From Bradyrhizobium nanningense (GTDB lineage Bacteria > Pseudomonadota > Alphaproteobacteria > Rhizobiales > Xanthobacteraceae): a DNA stretch of 64,000 nucleotides. The position numbers and the translations under genes were made by a program. The stretch lies in assembly GCF_004114535.1 (NCBI RefSeq), contig NZ_LBJC01000015.1, positions 1 to 64,000 on the forward strand. The letters are read 5' to 3'. Within the stretch, counting starts at the first letter, position 1. Each line of letters opens with the position of its first letter. Shown piece by piece: positions 25,584-34,312 of the stretch. The notes below the pieces were generated by a model that had not been told where the DNA came from, did not search any database, and saw only the letters and a program-made list of their open reading frames with translations.

Positions 25584-26758
25584 GACGCCCTCCTCTTGCA
25601 GGACCTTGTTGTGAAGCTTTGTGACGGCTGCGTTTGGTTGCTGACGGCTTCGCTGGATCGCAATGCCCCGGCGTTCCTCAAAGTGGAGACAACTGCGGTC
25701 GCCTGGTCCGGCAGCAACTCCGGATAAATGGGAAGGGAGAGAAATTCGTTCGCAAGCATCTCGGTTACCGGAAGATCGCCGGCCTGATAACCGAGTTCTG
25801 CGTAGGCTTTCTGCAGGTGCACCGGAATGGGATAGTGAATTCCTGCTCCGATGCCGGCCTCCCGCAACAATGTGAGCGCATCGTCACGCCGCTGCAATCT
25901 GACCGAATAGACATGATACACGTGACGCGAGTGCGAGGGCGGCCGCGGACACGCGGATGGGAGCGCGGAAAGCAGTTCGTTGTATCTTTCTGCCAACGAT
26001 CGGCGGGCCTCGGTCCAACGCTCGATGTAGTCCAACTTGACATTCAGTACCGCGCCCTGGATCTCGTCCATGCGATAATTGTATCCGGCAATGACGTGGT
26101 CGTATTTCGCCTCCTGCCCCCAGTCTCGCAGCAGCGACACTCGGCGTGCGAATTCAGGCCGATCGGTTACGACGGCGCCACCCTCGCCGAACGCCCCGAG
26201 ATTCTTGCCCGGGTAGAAGCTGAAGCATCCCAGATCTCCGATCGAGCCGGCGCGGCGTCCCCGGTATTCCGCGCCATGCGCCTGCGCGGCATCTTCAATG
26301 ACGACCAGGCCGTAACGCCGCGCAATCGACATGATGGAATCCATGTCGGCCATCAATCCATGGAGGTGAACCGGCAGGATGGCTCTGGTTCGAGGTGTTA
26401 TCGCAGCTTCGATCAGACCGGGATCCATCGTCCAGGTGACCGGGTCAACGTCGACAAAAACCGGTTTGGCGCCGCTGTAGAGAATGGCGGCGGTTGTCGC
26501 CACAAAGGTCATCGACACTGTGATGACTTCATCACCGGGTCCGATGCCCGCTGCCAGCAGCGCAAGGTGGAGCGCAGAGGTCCCACTATTCACTGCGAGA
26601 CAATGCGAAGTCCGGCAATATTCCGCAAAGCGACCCTCGAAGGCTGCCACCTCCGGCCCGAGCACAAAATGCCCGCTGCGGATGACTCTTGCCACCGCGG
26701 CGTCGATTTCCGGCTTGATTTGAAGATATTGGGTTTTCAGATCCAGGAAAGGTATCAA
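25580..26758 (-). CDS. DegT/DnrJ/EryC1 aminotransferase (WbpE-like)
   Basis: The 392-aa enzyme has G-H-F-V-L-G-P-E-V near residue 30, A-V-N-S-G-T-S-A-L-H-L near 55, V-I-E-D-A-A-Q-A-H-G-A and the PLP Lys in F-S-F-Y-P-G-K-N-L-G near 185. The order and motifs resemble WbpE/WlbC, the enzyme that aminates the 3-keto sugar made by WbpB/WlbA. A Gfo/Idh dehydrogenase and a WbpD-like acetyltransferase are in the same operon, which supports that reading. The start is TTG. The last 25 residues are Ser/Thr/Gln-rich. Confidence 0.93.
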   Translation of the reverse strand: MIPFLDLKTQYLQIKPEIDAAVARVIRSGHFVLGPEVAAFEGRFAEYCRTSHCLAVNSGTSALHLALLAAGIGPGDEVITVSMTFVATTAAILYSGAKPVFVDVDPVTWTMDPGLIEAAITPRTRAILPVHLHGLMADMDSIMSIARRYGLVVIEDAAQAHGAEYRGRRAGSIGDLGCFSFYPGKNLGAFGEGGAVVTDRPEFARRVSLLRDWGQEAKYDHVIAGYNYRMDEIQGAVLNVKLDYIERWTEARRSLAERYNELLSALPSACPRPPSHSRHVYHVYSVRLQRRDDALTLLREAGIGAGIHYPIPVHLQKAYAELGYQAGDLPVTEMLANEFLSLPIYPELLPDQATAVVSTLRNAGALRSSEAVSNQTQPSQSFTTRSCKRRAS

Positions 26759-26852
26759 GATTCAACACCTTGAAATTGGTCAACCATATATAAAGAATTA
26801 ACTCGAATTATATTTTTAAATCAAGGCTATTTTTTCAGAAATTAAATGGTGA
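26759..26852. promoter_or_regulatory. AT-rich island inside the nucleotide-sugar gene run
   Basis: The gap between the acetyltransferase stop and the aminotransferase start is AT-rich and has ATTAAAT at 26841-26847. It may hold a second promoter for the three-gene part (26758 to 23446). Confidence 0.4.
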
Positions 26853-27380
26853 TTAATTTGATTTGACCTGCGAGGCGTCGCTGACGAAGGCATGATCGGC
26901 TGTGGCCATAGCGCCCGCTCGGGACAGGGTCCGAGCCGGCACTCCCGCGACGGTGGCGCCCGCTGGAACATCCTTCGTCACAACCGAGCCCGCGCCGACG
27001 AATGCCCCCGCACCGATTGTTACACCGCACAAGATGGTAGCGTTGGAGCCGATGGAAGCGCCCCTCTTGACGTGAGTGCGCTGCAGCGTCCAATCCGAAG
27101 CTTGCTGAGGACGGCCCGCCGCCGTCGTTGCCCTCGGATGCTTGTCATTTGTAAACATCACGCCATGACCGATAAACACCTCGTCCTCGATCGTGACGCC
27201 CTCGCAGATGAAGCTATGCGAGGATATCTTGCAGCGCGCACCTATCTTTGCCCCCGCCTGAATTTCGACGAACGTTCCGATCCCGCTCTCGTCACCAACG
27301 GTGCAGCCGTACAGATTGACCAGCTCCGGGTGAGGAATGCGAACACTGCGACCAAGCTCGACGTCTTTTCCGATGGGCAT
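26853..27380 (-). CDS. Left-handed beta-helix N-acetyltransferase (WbpD/WlbB-like)
   Basis: The 175-aa protein is made of hexapeptide repeats ([LIV]-G-x-x-x-x), for example V-E-I-Q-A-G-A-K-I-G-A and I-G-S-N-A-T-I-L-C-G-V-T-I-G, with the catalytic-type H-G-V-M-F-T-N-D-K-H-P-R-A segment near 73-85. Acetyl-CoA-dependent N-acetylation of UDP-3-amino-2-acetamido-uronates is known for WbpD/WlbB. A GGAG site precedes the ATG. It lies between Wzx and WbpE-like genes, as expected for an N-acetylated diamino-sugar pathway. Confidence 0.9.
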   Translation of the reverse strand: MPIGKDVELGRSVRIPHPELVNLYGCTVGDESGIGTFVEIQAGAKIGARCKISSHSFICEGVTIEDEVFIGHGVMFTNDKHPRATTAAGRPQQASDWTLQRTHVKRGASIGSNATILCGVTIGAGAFVGAGSVVTKDVPAGATVAGVPARTLSRAGAMATADHAFVSDASQVKSN

Positions 27381-27411
27381 GTACGAACTCCGAATGATGT
27401 CACCGAAACCG

Positions 27412-28902
27412 CTATGATGCCGTCCGCGAACGCCACAGCCCCGGCACCATTCTCGCCAAGCCGGCTGCGGCGTAGTGAAACTGCTGCAAGAGCGGGTGCC
27501 CGGTTATCGCCAGTCCCAGCCCCCAACAAAGCACAGCGACGGAGAAGGCTGACGCCAAGCGCGCAAGCGACATAAGTCCTTGAGCGTCCGTCAGCGCCGC
27601 ACAGATGGATACGCCGGCAATCACAAGAGCCGTTACGGCCCCGCTTCTGAGCAGGGTGCGTACAAATTCGCGGATCCCAAGGTCGAGATGTCGTCCAAGA
27701 AAATGAAACGCCACCGCTGCTTGAAATGGCAACGTCACCAGCGCGGATGCCGCAACGGCGTGCACGCCCAGAAATGATGCGCCGAAGATCACCAGAAGCG
27801 AGGGGGGCAACGAAATCAAGGACGAGATCAGCGCATCCTGCACCCTTCCGACCGCAACAAACACCGGGTAGGTCAGGCAGGCGGCGAAAAGCGCAAGATT
27901 GCCAATACAGAGCAGCTGCACGAGCGGGACGACCTCCAGCCACGTCGGACCGAGCCAGATCAGAATGATTGGTCGGGCCATGATTGCCATAAAGGCCAGG
28001 AACGGCCACTGCACCGCGGAGAGCAACTGAATGGCCTCCAGATAGACGGCCTTGAGATCGCCCCCTGCTTTACGTTGCGCGACAACCGCGGGCATGACGA
28101 CCGGACTTATGACTTGCGTGACCAGCTTGTCGAATATCTGCGTCGATGCAGTGGCTCGGCTATAGAGACCGACGGCCGTGAAGTCGAGCACTCTGGCCAG
28201 AAACAGCTGCGGTGCCAGGCCATAGAACACATTTACAACACTCACCGCGCCCGAATAGAGGCCAAAGCCGACGATCTCCCGGCAATCGACCAGGGACGGA
28301 CGCATTGCACCAAAATCTTTCCGCCATATGAGCAACATCACGGCCAACACCGCGTTGCCAGCCACCGCCCCCCAGAGCGGTGCCATGTAGCTGAAGTGGG
28401 CCATCGCGAGAGCGATCGAAACGACAGCGATCGTCGTACTTGCGGCAAGGTTACAGACTGCCAGTGTTCCAAACTGCATCTCACGCCGGAATAACGCGGC
28501 TATGGTTCCGGAGAACGGCAGCAAGAGAAAATTCAGCGCGGAAATCTCGATGCCTTGGCGCAAGCGGTCCAGCTCGAAGAGATGCGCGATGGGCTGCGCA
28601 AACACGAACAGCATGATGGCGGTGGCCGCCGAGATCACGAGGGTAATCGTGAACGTAGTCTGTACGCTTGCACGCGACAACTCGCGCTTCTGAATCAGAT
28701 AGCTTGCGCCTGCAAACTCCTGGAAACAGGCGGCAATGATGGATGTGATGGCGTTAACCACGGCATAGATGCCAAACTCCTCCGGCGACAGCAAACGGGC
28801 AAGCACGGCGGTCGCGACAAAGACCAGCAGCAGGCCGATGTAACGATCGAGCGCGGAGAACAGGATCGAGCGCTGCACGGACCTCATTGCACTGTCTGCC
28901 AT
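27412..28902 (-). CDS. Wzx-type polysaccharide flippase (MOP superfamily)
   Basis: The 496-aa protein has about 14 membrane helices. The N-terminus shows the family's F-x-A-L-D-R-Y-I-G-L-L-L and the conserved R-L-L-S-P-E-E-F-G-I-Y-A segment, followed by R-R-E-M-Q-F-G. It would flip the lipid-linked repeat unit to the periplasm for the polymerase. The gene sits 32 bases from the acetyltransferase start and 31 bases after the Gfo/Idh stop, so it is inside the operon. Confidence 0.92.
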   Translation of the reverse strand: MADSAMRSVQRSILFSALDRYIGLLLVFVATAVLARLLSPEEFGIYAVVNAITSIIAACFQEFAGASYLIQKRELSRASVQTTFTITLVISAATAIMLFVFAQPIAHLFELDRLRQGIEISALNFLLLPFSGTIAALFRREMQFGTLAVCNLAASTTIAVVSIALAMAHFSYMAPLWGAVAGNAVLAVMLLIWRKDFGAMRPSLVDCREIVGFGLYSGAVSVVNVFYGLAPQLFLARVLDFTAVGLYSRATASTQIFDKLVTQVISPVVMPAVVAQRKAGGDLKAVYLEAIQLLSAVQWPFLAFMAIMARPIILIWLGPTWLEVVPLVQLLCIGNLALFAACLTYPVFVAVGRVQDALISSLISLPPSLLVIFGASFLGVHAVAASALVTLPFQAAVAFHFLGRHLDLGIREFVRTLLRSGAVTALVIAGVSICAALTDAQGLMSLARLASAFSVAVLCWGLGLAITGHPLLQQFHYAAAGLARMVPGLWRSRTAS

Positions 28903-28933
28903 GTCGATTGGGTCAGCTAGGTCGCCGCACGCC

Positions 28934-29995
28934 TCATGCTATCGCTCTCGCGCGCTGCCGGATTCCGTGAGGCTCTCGCAGCAATACCGGCGCCCCCTGT
29001 TTTGCGATCGAGCACGAGGCCGCTTCCAAGACTTCGACCACGCGAAGTCCCGAGACGCCGCTGGAAATCGGCTGGCCACCGGTGCGTACGCAATCGACAA
29101 AATGCTCCACCTCCGTCTGCAGTGCCTCCGTTGGCGAGATATGCGGAGCCCACATGTCGCCGGCGCGGTAGCCAATCCGGAACTGATGCGCATCCTCGGG
29201 AGACCCATCAAGTGTGATTCCCTTGTCATAGACCTTGATCTTCTCCGTCGGCTCGAGATCGTCGTAGACAATCATCTTCCTGCTGCCGCCGATAAACGTT
29301 TGGCGCACCTTGACGGGCGAGAGCCAATTGACGCTGACGTGAGCGACGCACGCGTCGGCAAAAAACAGCGTGATGTGCGCCATATTCTCTGGCGAGCCGA
29401 CGACGTGGCACGACCCGGTCGCCGAGACGGCGATCGGGTCCTTATCGAGGATATGGTGGATAATCGAGATATCGTGCACCGCCAGGTCCCAGATTACATT
29501 TACGTCTTTTTGAAACAACCCGAGACTCGCTCGCGTGCTGTCGTAGTAGTAGATGTCTCCAATTTCCCGACTCAGCAGCAGCTCCCGGATTCTCTGGACC
29601 GCCGGCGTGTAGAGGAAGGTATGATCGACCATCAGCGTCAACCCGCGTCGATCCGCCTCCTCGATCAAGCGGGTGACGAGCTCGGAGCTCGTCGCAAGCG
29701 GCTTTTCGACCAGTACATGCTTTCCGGCCCTCAACGCCGCAAGTGCCAGTTCGTAATGCGTATGCACCGGCGTCGCGATAGCGATTGCATCGATGCTGGC
29801 GTCCTTCAGCAGATCTTCGTAGCGCCTGGTCGTTTCCACTCCCGGGTAAAGCTGCTTTACCGCGCCGAGCCTTCCTGGGTTCAGGTCGCTCACGCCGACG
29901 ACGCGGGTGGCGGCATTGATCGAGAAATTGCGAACGATATTGGGACCCCAATAACCGTAGCCCACAACGCCGATCCCCAATTGACTGTCTCGCAT
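28934..29995 (-). CDS. Gfo/Idh/MocA oxidoreductase (WbpB/WlbA-like)
   Basis: The 353-aa protein has the NAD-binding G-V-V-G-Y-G-Y-W-G-P-N near residue 9, the family motif E-K-P-L-A-T near 95 and the catalytic-type H-D-I-S-I-I-H-H near 167. WbpB/WlbA enzymes oxidise C3 of UDP-GlcNAcA before amination. I use the ATG at 29995, with GAGG 5-6 bases upstream; the frame extends to 30034. The presence of WbpE- and WbpD-like genes downstream supports this role. The adjacent dehydrogenase is WecC-like rather than WbpA-like, so the exact substrate is open. Confidence 0.9.
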   Translation of the reverse strand: MRDSQLGIGVVGYGYWGPNIVRNFSINAATRVVGVSDLNPGRLGAVKQLYPGVETTRRYEDLLKDASIDAIAIATPVHTHYELALAALRAGKHVLVEKPLATSSELVTRLIEEADRRGLTLMVDHTFLYTPAVQRIRELLLSREIGDIYYYDSTRASLGLFQKDVNVIWDLAVHDISIIHHILDKDPIAVSATGSCHVVGSPENMAHITLFFADACVAHVSVNWLSPVKVRQTFIGGSRKMIVYDDLEPTEKIKVYDKGITLDGSPEDAHQFRIGYRAGDMWAPHISPTEALQTEVEHFVDCVRTGGQPISSGVSGLRVVEVLEAASCSIAKQGAPVLLREPHGIRQRARAIA

Positions 29996-30065
29996 GCTAA
30001 CCTCGATGCATCCAGAGAATACGCTTCCAATCATTCCGTCGCAGACGATCAGCTCACGCCGGGCA

Positions 30066-31328
30066 CTAGGTCCGTGCCGGCATGTCCTGCCAGATGCCCC
30101 GCGTATCTATGACGTCGAGATGTCGACGCTCCGACAGGGGTACCATCTTGAACTCGTCATGATCGACGAGGAGAACCGCGATTTCGCAGCTGCGCAGAGC
30201 CTCCTCGATGTTCACGAAAGCGACACGATGATCGGCCAACTGGGGCGGCAAACGACGAAGGTTCGGCTCAACGATCTTGACCCGTTCTCCATACTTTGCC
30301 GCAAGATGCGTGGCTATTTCCATGGCGGGACTTTCGCGCAAATCGTCGACATTGGCCTTGAACGTCAATCCACAGCAGGCGATGCTTGCGTAGGGATGAT
30401 CGTCGATCAGCGCCTCGGTACGTTCGATGATCTTCTGCGTTTTGGTGTTGTTGACTTCGCGGCTGGTCCGCATCACCCGGGCGAGGTCCGGCGCGGAGTC
30501 GATGATGAACCAGGGATCGACCGCAATGCAGTGCCCGCCTACTCCAGGTCCCGGCCGCAATACGTTGACGCGGGGGTGGCGGTTGGCGATGTCGATAACT
30601 TCCCAGACATTGATGTCGAACCTGTCGCAAATCAGCGAGAGTTCGTTCGCAAAGGCTATGTTGGTGTCGCGGAATGCGTTTTCCGTCAGCTTGACCAACT
30701 CGGCCGTGCGCGCCGTAGTCCCGACGCAGGCCCCGCGAACGAACATCTTGTAGAATCGTTGAGCACGGCGCGTACAAGTTGGTGTGATGCCCCCAATGCA
30801 TCTGTCGTTGTTGATGAGCTCGGTCAGGATCCGGCCCGGCAACACGCGTTCTGGGCAGTAGGCGATGTAAATCGCCGCGTCTTCCTTGCCGTTGACGCCT
30901 ATGTGCAAATCTGGCCTGCGGTCGATGATCCGCTTGGCGATCGCCTCGGTGGTGCCGATCGGCGACGTCGATTCGAGGATGACGAGATTGCCGGGCGCAA
31001 TGATGTCGACGATTTGGTCGACAGCGGCGTTCACACTTGACAAGTCCGGACGGTTCTCGCGATCGATCGGCGTCGGCACCGCGATAATGAAGACGTCGGC
31101 CGGCTGCGGCTTGGTGGATGTCGTCAGGGCGCCGCTCGACACGACCTTGGAAACGAGACCATCGAGATCGGGCTCGGCGATGTGAATTCTTCCGGATGCA
31201 ACGGTATCGACGATGCGCTCGTTGGTGTCGACACCGACCACCTGCATTCCTCGGCTTGCAATGAGGGCCGCGGTCGGCAGCCCGATATAACCGAGTCCAA
31301 CGACATTGATCTTCTGGAACTCAGGCAT
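30066..31328 (-). CDS. wecC: UDP-N-acetyl-D-mannosamine dehydrogenase
   Basis: The 420-aa protein is a UDP-sugar 6-dehydrogenase of the WecC type. It has V-V-G-L-G-Y-I-G-L-P-T-A-A, the I-L-E-S-T-S-P-I-G-T-T-E stretch, catalytic Cys in G-V-G-G-H-C-I-A-V-D-P-W-F near 255-270 and the N-R-H-P-R-V-N segment typical of WecC and absent from WbpA. It oxidises UDP-ManNAc to UDP-ManNAcA with two NAD+. It overlaps wecB by eight bases. Confidence 0.94.
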   Translation of the reverse strand: MPEFQKINVVGLGYIGLPTAALIASRGMQVVGVDTNERIVDTVASGRIHIAEPDLDGLVSKVVSSGALTTSTKPQPADVFIIAVPTPIDRENRPDLSSVNAAVDQIVDIIAPGNLVILESTSPIGTTEAIAKRIIDRRPDLHIGVNGKEDAAIYIAYCPERVLPGRILTELINNDRCIGGITPTCTRRAQRFYKMFVRGACVGTTARTAELVKLTENAFRDTNIAFANELSLICDRFDINVWEVIDIANRHPRVNVLRPGPGVGGHCIAVDPWFIIDSAPDLARVMRTSREVNNTKTQKIIERTEALIDDHPYASIACCGLTFKANVDDLRESPAMEIATHLAAKYGERVKIVEPNLRRLPPQLADHRVAFVNIEEALRSCEIAVLLVDHDEFKMVPLSERRHLDVIDTRGIWQDMPART

Positions 31329-32445
31329 TGAGAAGCACCTTCACGATACGCTCGCTCGCGTGCCCGTCACCGAACGGGTTATGCGAACGGGCCATGGCCG
31401 CATAAGTCTCGTCGTCGTCGAGCAGGCGAAATGTCTCCGCAACGATTTTGTCGTAGTTCGCGCCGACGAGACGCGCCGTCCCGGCTTCCACCCCCTCGGG
31501 ACGCTCGGTCGTATCGCGCATCACCAGGACTGGCTTTCCGAAAGTGGGGGCCTCCTCCTGGACGCCACCTGAATCCGTCAAGACCAGATGCGACAGCGAG
31601 AGCAGGCTCACGAAGTCCGTGTATTCCTGGGGGGAAGTGAGGACGACCCTCGGGTGATCCGACAACCGGGACGCAAACAAGTCGCGAACATTCGGATTCG
31701 GATGCACGGGCAGCACCATGGCAACGTCTTCCCTGCACAGGATCGTTTCCAAGGCGTTGACGATGTTGATCACACCGCCGCCGAAATTCTCCCGCCGGTG
31801 GCAGGTCACCAGGATGATGCGCCGGTTGCCGTGGCGCTTCTTGATGCCGTCCCAGCGGCCCGAGAGCCCCGGATCGGATTCGACCATGGCTTTTGCGAGG
31901 ATGAGAGCATCAACCACCGTGTTTCCAGTGACGTGGATTCGATCATCCGAGACGTTTTCCGAGCGCAGCGCGCGCGCAGCGCGCTCTGTTGGGGCAAAAT
32001 GTTGATCTGCGATTGAGCCGACGATCTTGCGGTTCACCTCCTCCGGCCAAGGAGAAAAGATGTCCCCACTGCGCAGCCCGGCCTCGATGTGAGACACCGG
32101 TATCCGGTGGTAATAGGACGCAAGTGCGCCAGCCATGGCAGTCGCTGTGTCGCCTTGGACGATAACCCTGGTAGGCTTCACTTTCTCGAGGAGCTCACCG
32201 ACCTCTCCGAGCAGCCGAGCGGTGAGATGATCCAGCGTCTGATTGGCCGTCATGACGTTCAGATCAAAATCCGGAACCACTTTGGCGAGCTTGAGGACCT
32301 GATCAAGCAGCTGCCGATGCTGTGCTGTCGCACAGATCGTCAGGGAAATGTCCTTGCTATTCTCGGCCTTGAGTCGGTTGATGACCGGAAAGAGCTTGAT
32401 TGCTTCGGGCCGAGTCCCCAAGAGGACAAAGAAATGCTTGTGCAC
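31321..32445 (-). CDS. wecB: UDP-N-acetylglucosamine 2-epimerase (non-hydrolysing)
   Basis: The 374-aa GT-B-fold enzyme has G-T-R-P-E-A-I-K (near 10), H-I-E-A-G-L-R-S near 120, P-E-E-V-N-R near 132, and the T-C-H-R-R-E-N-F-G and D-S-G-G-V-Q-E-E-A signatures in the second half. It makes UDP-ManNAc for WecC. The start is GTG with a GGAGG site 7 bases upstream, four bases after the wecG stop. Confidence 0.95.
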   Translation of the reverse strand: MHKHFFVLLGTRPEAIKLFPVINRLKAENSKDISLTICATAQHRQLLDQVLKLAKVVPDFDLNVMTANQTLDHLTARLLGEVGELLEKVKPTRVIVQGDTATAMAGALASYYHRIPVSHIEAGLRSGDIFSPWPEEVNRKIVGSIADQHFAPTERAARALRSENVSDDRIHVTGNTVVDALILAKAMVESDPGLSGRWDGIKKRHGNRRIILVTCHRRENFGGGVINIVNALETILCREDVAMVLPVHPNPNVRDLFASRLSDHPRVVLTSPQEYTDFVSLLSLSHLVLTDSGGVQEEAPTFGKPVLVMRDTTERPEGVEAGTARLVGANYDKIVAETFRLLDDDETYAAMARSHNPFGDGHASERIVKVLLNA

Positions 32446-32448
32446 GTC

Positions 32449-33243
32449 TCACCCTCCGATCCGGCTCGCGCCCGGAGGGACGGAGCCCGGCGCGCCAAGC
32501 GTATGCTGAATCGCTTGCTTGACGAGCGCTTGCGCCAGGATGCTCGCAAACAGCGTGTTCGTCGTGGCGTATCGCCACCACATCCGCCCGGGTTCTTGAT
32601 AGATCCGGTACAACCACTCGAGGCCCAGCCTCTGAACCAGTGCAGGCGCGCGTCGAACCGTACCTGCAAGAATATCGAACGCGCCGCCCACGCCCATGAT
32701 GAAGGGTACGCCGAGATCATCGCGGTGAGCGGCCAGAAAGCGTTCCTTCCGCGGTGTCGGCATGCCGATGAAGAGACAGTCGGCCCCGCTAGAGCGAATG
32801 TCCCGAACGACGTCACTCTCCTGCTCGGGTTTGAAGTAGCCGTCATGCCAGCCCGCGAAGGCAAGTGAGGGATGCCTCTCGCGCGCGCGTTGCATTGCCG
32901 AATGCAGTACGGCCTGGGTAGCTCCCAGGAAATACGGTTTGAAGCCTTCCCGCGCACATACTGCGAGTAGTTCGGCCAGGAGATCGACGCCGGCGACTCG
33001 CGCCCTCGCCGGAAGCCCCACTGCTCGAGCGCCCCAGAGAATCCCCATGCCGTCTATGCCGACAATATCACTGTTGGCGACATCGGCCGCGAGCACAGGA
33101 TCGGATCGCATCTTGACGAATTTGGCGACGTTTAGCGCCACGTGCTGCAGGCGGCCGCGGCTGCGCATGGCGCCGCGCGCCAACTCTACGGTCTCCGCCA
33201 TTGTCAGGAGGTCGATGGGGCACGCCAAGAACGATGCACGCAT
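32449..33243 (-). CDS. wecG: WecG/TagA/CpsF-family (GT26) glycosyltransferase
   Basis: The 264-aa protein has the family core: H-V-A-L-N-V-A-K-F, D-G-M-G-I-L-W-G-A-R near 65, Y-F-L-G-A near 110, G-M-P-T-P-R-K-E near 160 and the C-terminal R-R-A-P-x-L-V-Q-R-L-G-L-E-W-L-Y-R signature. WecG transfers ManNAcA; the adjacent wecB and wecC fit this donor. The ATG at 33243 has GGGAGG 9 bases upstream and is preferred to the TTG at 33267. It is the first gene of the operon. Confidence 0.92.
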   Translation of the reverse strand: MRASFLACPIDLLTMAETVELARGAMRSRGRLQHVALNVAKFVKMRSDPVLAADVANSDIVGIDGMGILWGARAVGLPARARVAGVDLLAELLAVCAREGFKPYFLGATQAVLHSAMQRARERHPSLAFAGWHDGYFKPEQESDVVRDIRSSGADCLFIGMPTPRKERFLAAHRDDLGVPFIMGVGGAFDILAGTVRRAPALVQRLGLEWLYRIYQEPGRMWWRYATTNTLFASILAQALVKQAIQHTLGAPGSVPPGASRIGG

Positions 33244-33267
33244 TTGAATCGACCTCCCAAAATGCAA

Positions 33268-33424
33268 CTTTGCCTAAGTTGTATTTAAGATTATAATAAC
33301 GATAATAAATGGCAAATATTTAATTGCAAGGATTAAATGCAGTGCTTCAATCAAGCGAAAAATGAGCGCTGCCGCGCCGCGGATACGCAAAGTTCCAAAC
33401 GGCAATTAAATAGGGGCCGATGAA
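33268..33424. promoter_or_regulatory. AT-rich divergent promoter island
   Basis: This gap between wecG (minus) and a GT2 gene (plus) is AT-rich. It has ATTTAAT at 33318-33324 and ATTAAAT at 33332-33338 and 33405-33411, and is the probable main promoter of the nucleotide-sugar operon. Confidence 0.5.
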
Positions 33425-34312
33425 ATGATTTCGGTAATTATTCCCCATCTCAACCAGGCGGCGGCTCTGGAAGCCTGCTTGCGAAGCCTGGATGCACAGA
33501 CCCTGTCCCGGGACCTGTTCGAGGTCATCGTGGTGGACAACGGCTCGGCCATCCCCCCTATGGACGTCGTGGCCGGCCATCCCGACGCCAAGTTGATGTA
33601 CGAACCGCATCCCGGTCCGGGTCCGGCGCGAAACGCGGGCGCGGCCTATGCGAGAGGTGACATTCTCGCCTTTATGGACGCGGACTGCCGGGCTCATCCG
33701 GACTGGCTGACCGCGATACACAACGCGTTCCAGCAAGTCGGGCAGGCGACGATCCTCGGCGGAGAGGTCCGCATCCGGCCCGCCGTCGAAGGATGTTTCA
33801 CCGCGATCGAGGCCTATGAAAGCGTTTTCGGCTTTCGCAATCGCCTGTACGTCACCAGGCACGGCTACTCGGTGACGGCAAATCTCGCGGTTCGCCGGGC
33901 CGACTTTGCGAGGGTCGGACCTTTCCCGGGCATTCAGTTCGCGGAAGACATGCAATGGGGACAAATGGCTCTCCGTGCGGGCTGCGAATTTCGCTACGTC
34001 CCCGGGATGGTCGTGTTTCACCCTGCGCGGCGCTCTCTTCAGGAGCTCTATGCAAAGTGGGATCGGCAGATCACGCACTACCGCAACATGGCACAAGGCG
34101 CGCGCGGCTGGCAGCTGCGCTGGTTCGCCACGGCCTTGGTCGTCCTCGCATCACCGGTGGTCGGCGCGATCACCGTTATGACGAGCGGTCGCCTCCATGG
34201 CATCAGCGCCCGCCTCAAAGCGATCGCCGTTCTGTGCGCAGTTCGGAGCCATCGAACGGCCAAGATGCTCGCCCTGCTTCGGAAAGAGGGCGCGGTCGTC
34301 TGGAATCGCTAA
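33425..34312 (+). CDS. GT2-family glycosyltransferase
   Basis: The 295-aa protein has I-S-V-I-I-P-H-L-N at the very start, V-I-V-V-D-N-G-S near 37, G-P-G-P-A-R-N-A-G near 65 and the metal-binding F-M-D-A-D-C-R near 83. W-G and E-D-M-Q-W-G near 175-180 give the catalytic acidic residue. The C-terminal hydrophobic stretch (about 230-255) may be a membrane anchor. It overlaps the opposing gene at 34309 by four bases. Confidence 0.92.
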   Translation: MISVIIPHLNQAAALEACLRSLDAQTLSRDLFEVIVVDNGSAIPPMDVVAGHPDAKLMYEPHPGPGPARNAGAAYARGDILAFMDADCRAHPDWLTAIHNAFQQVGQATILGGEVRIRPAVEGCFTAIEAYESVFGFRNRLYVTRHGYSVTANLAVRRADFARVGPFPGIQFAEDMQWGQMALRAGCEFRYVPGMVVFHPARRSLQELYAKWDRQITHYRNMAQGARGWQLRWFATALVVLASPVVGAITVMTSGRLHGISARLKAIAVLCAVRSHRTAKMLALLRKEGAVVWNR

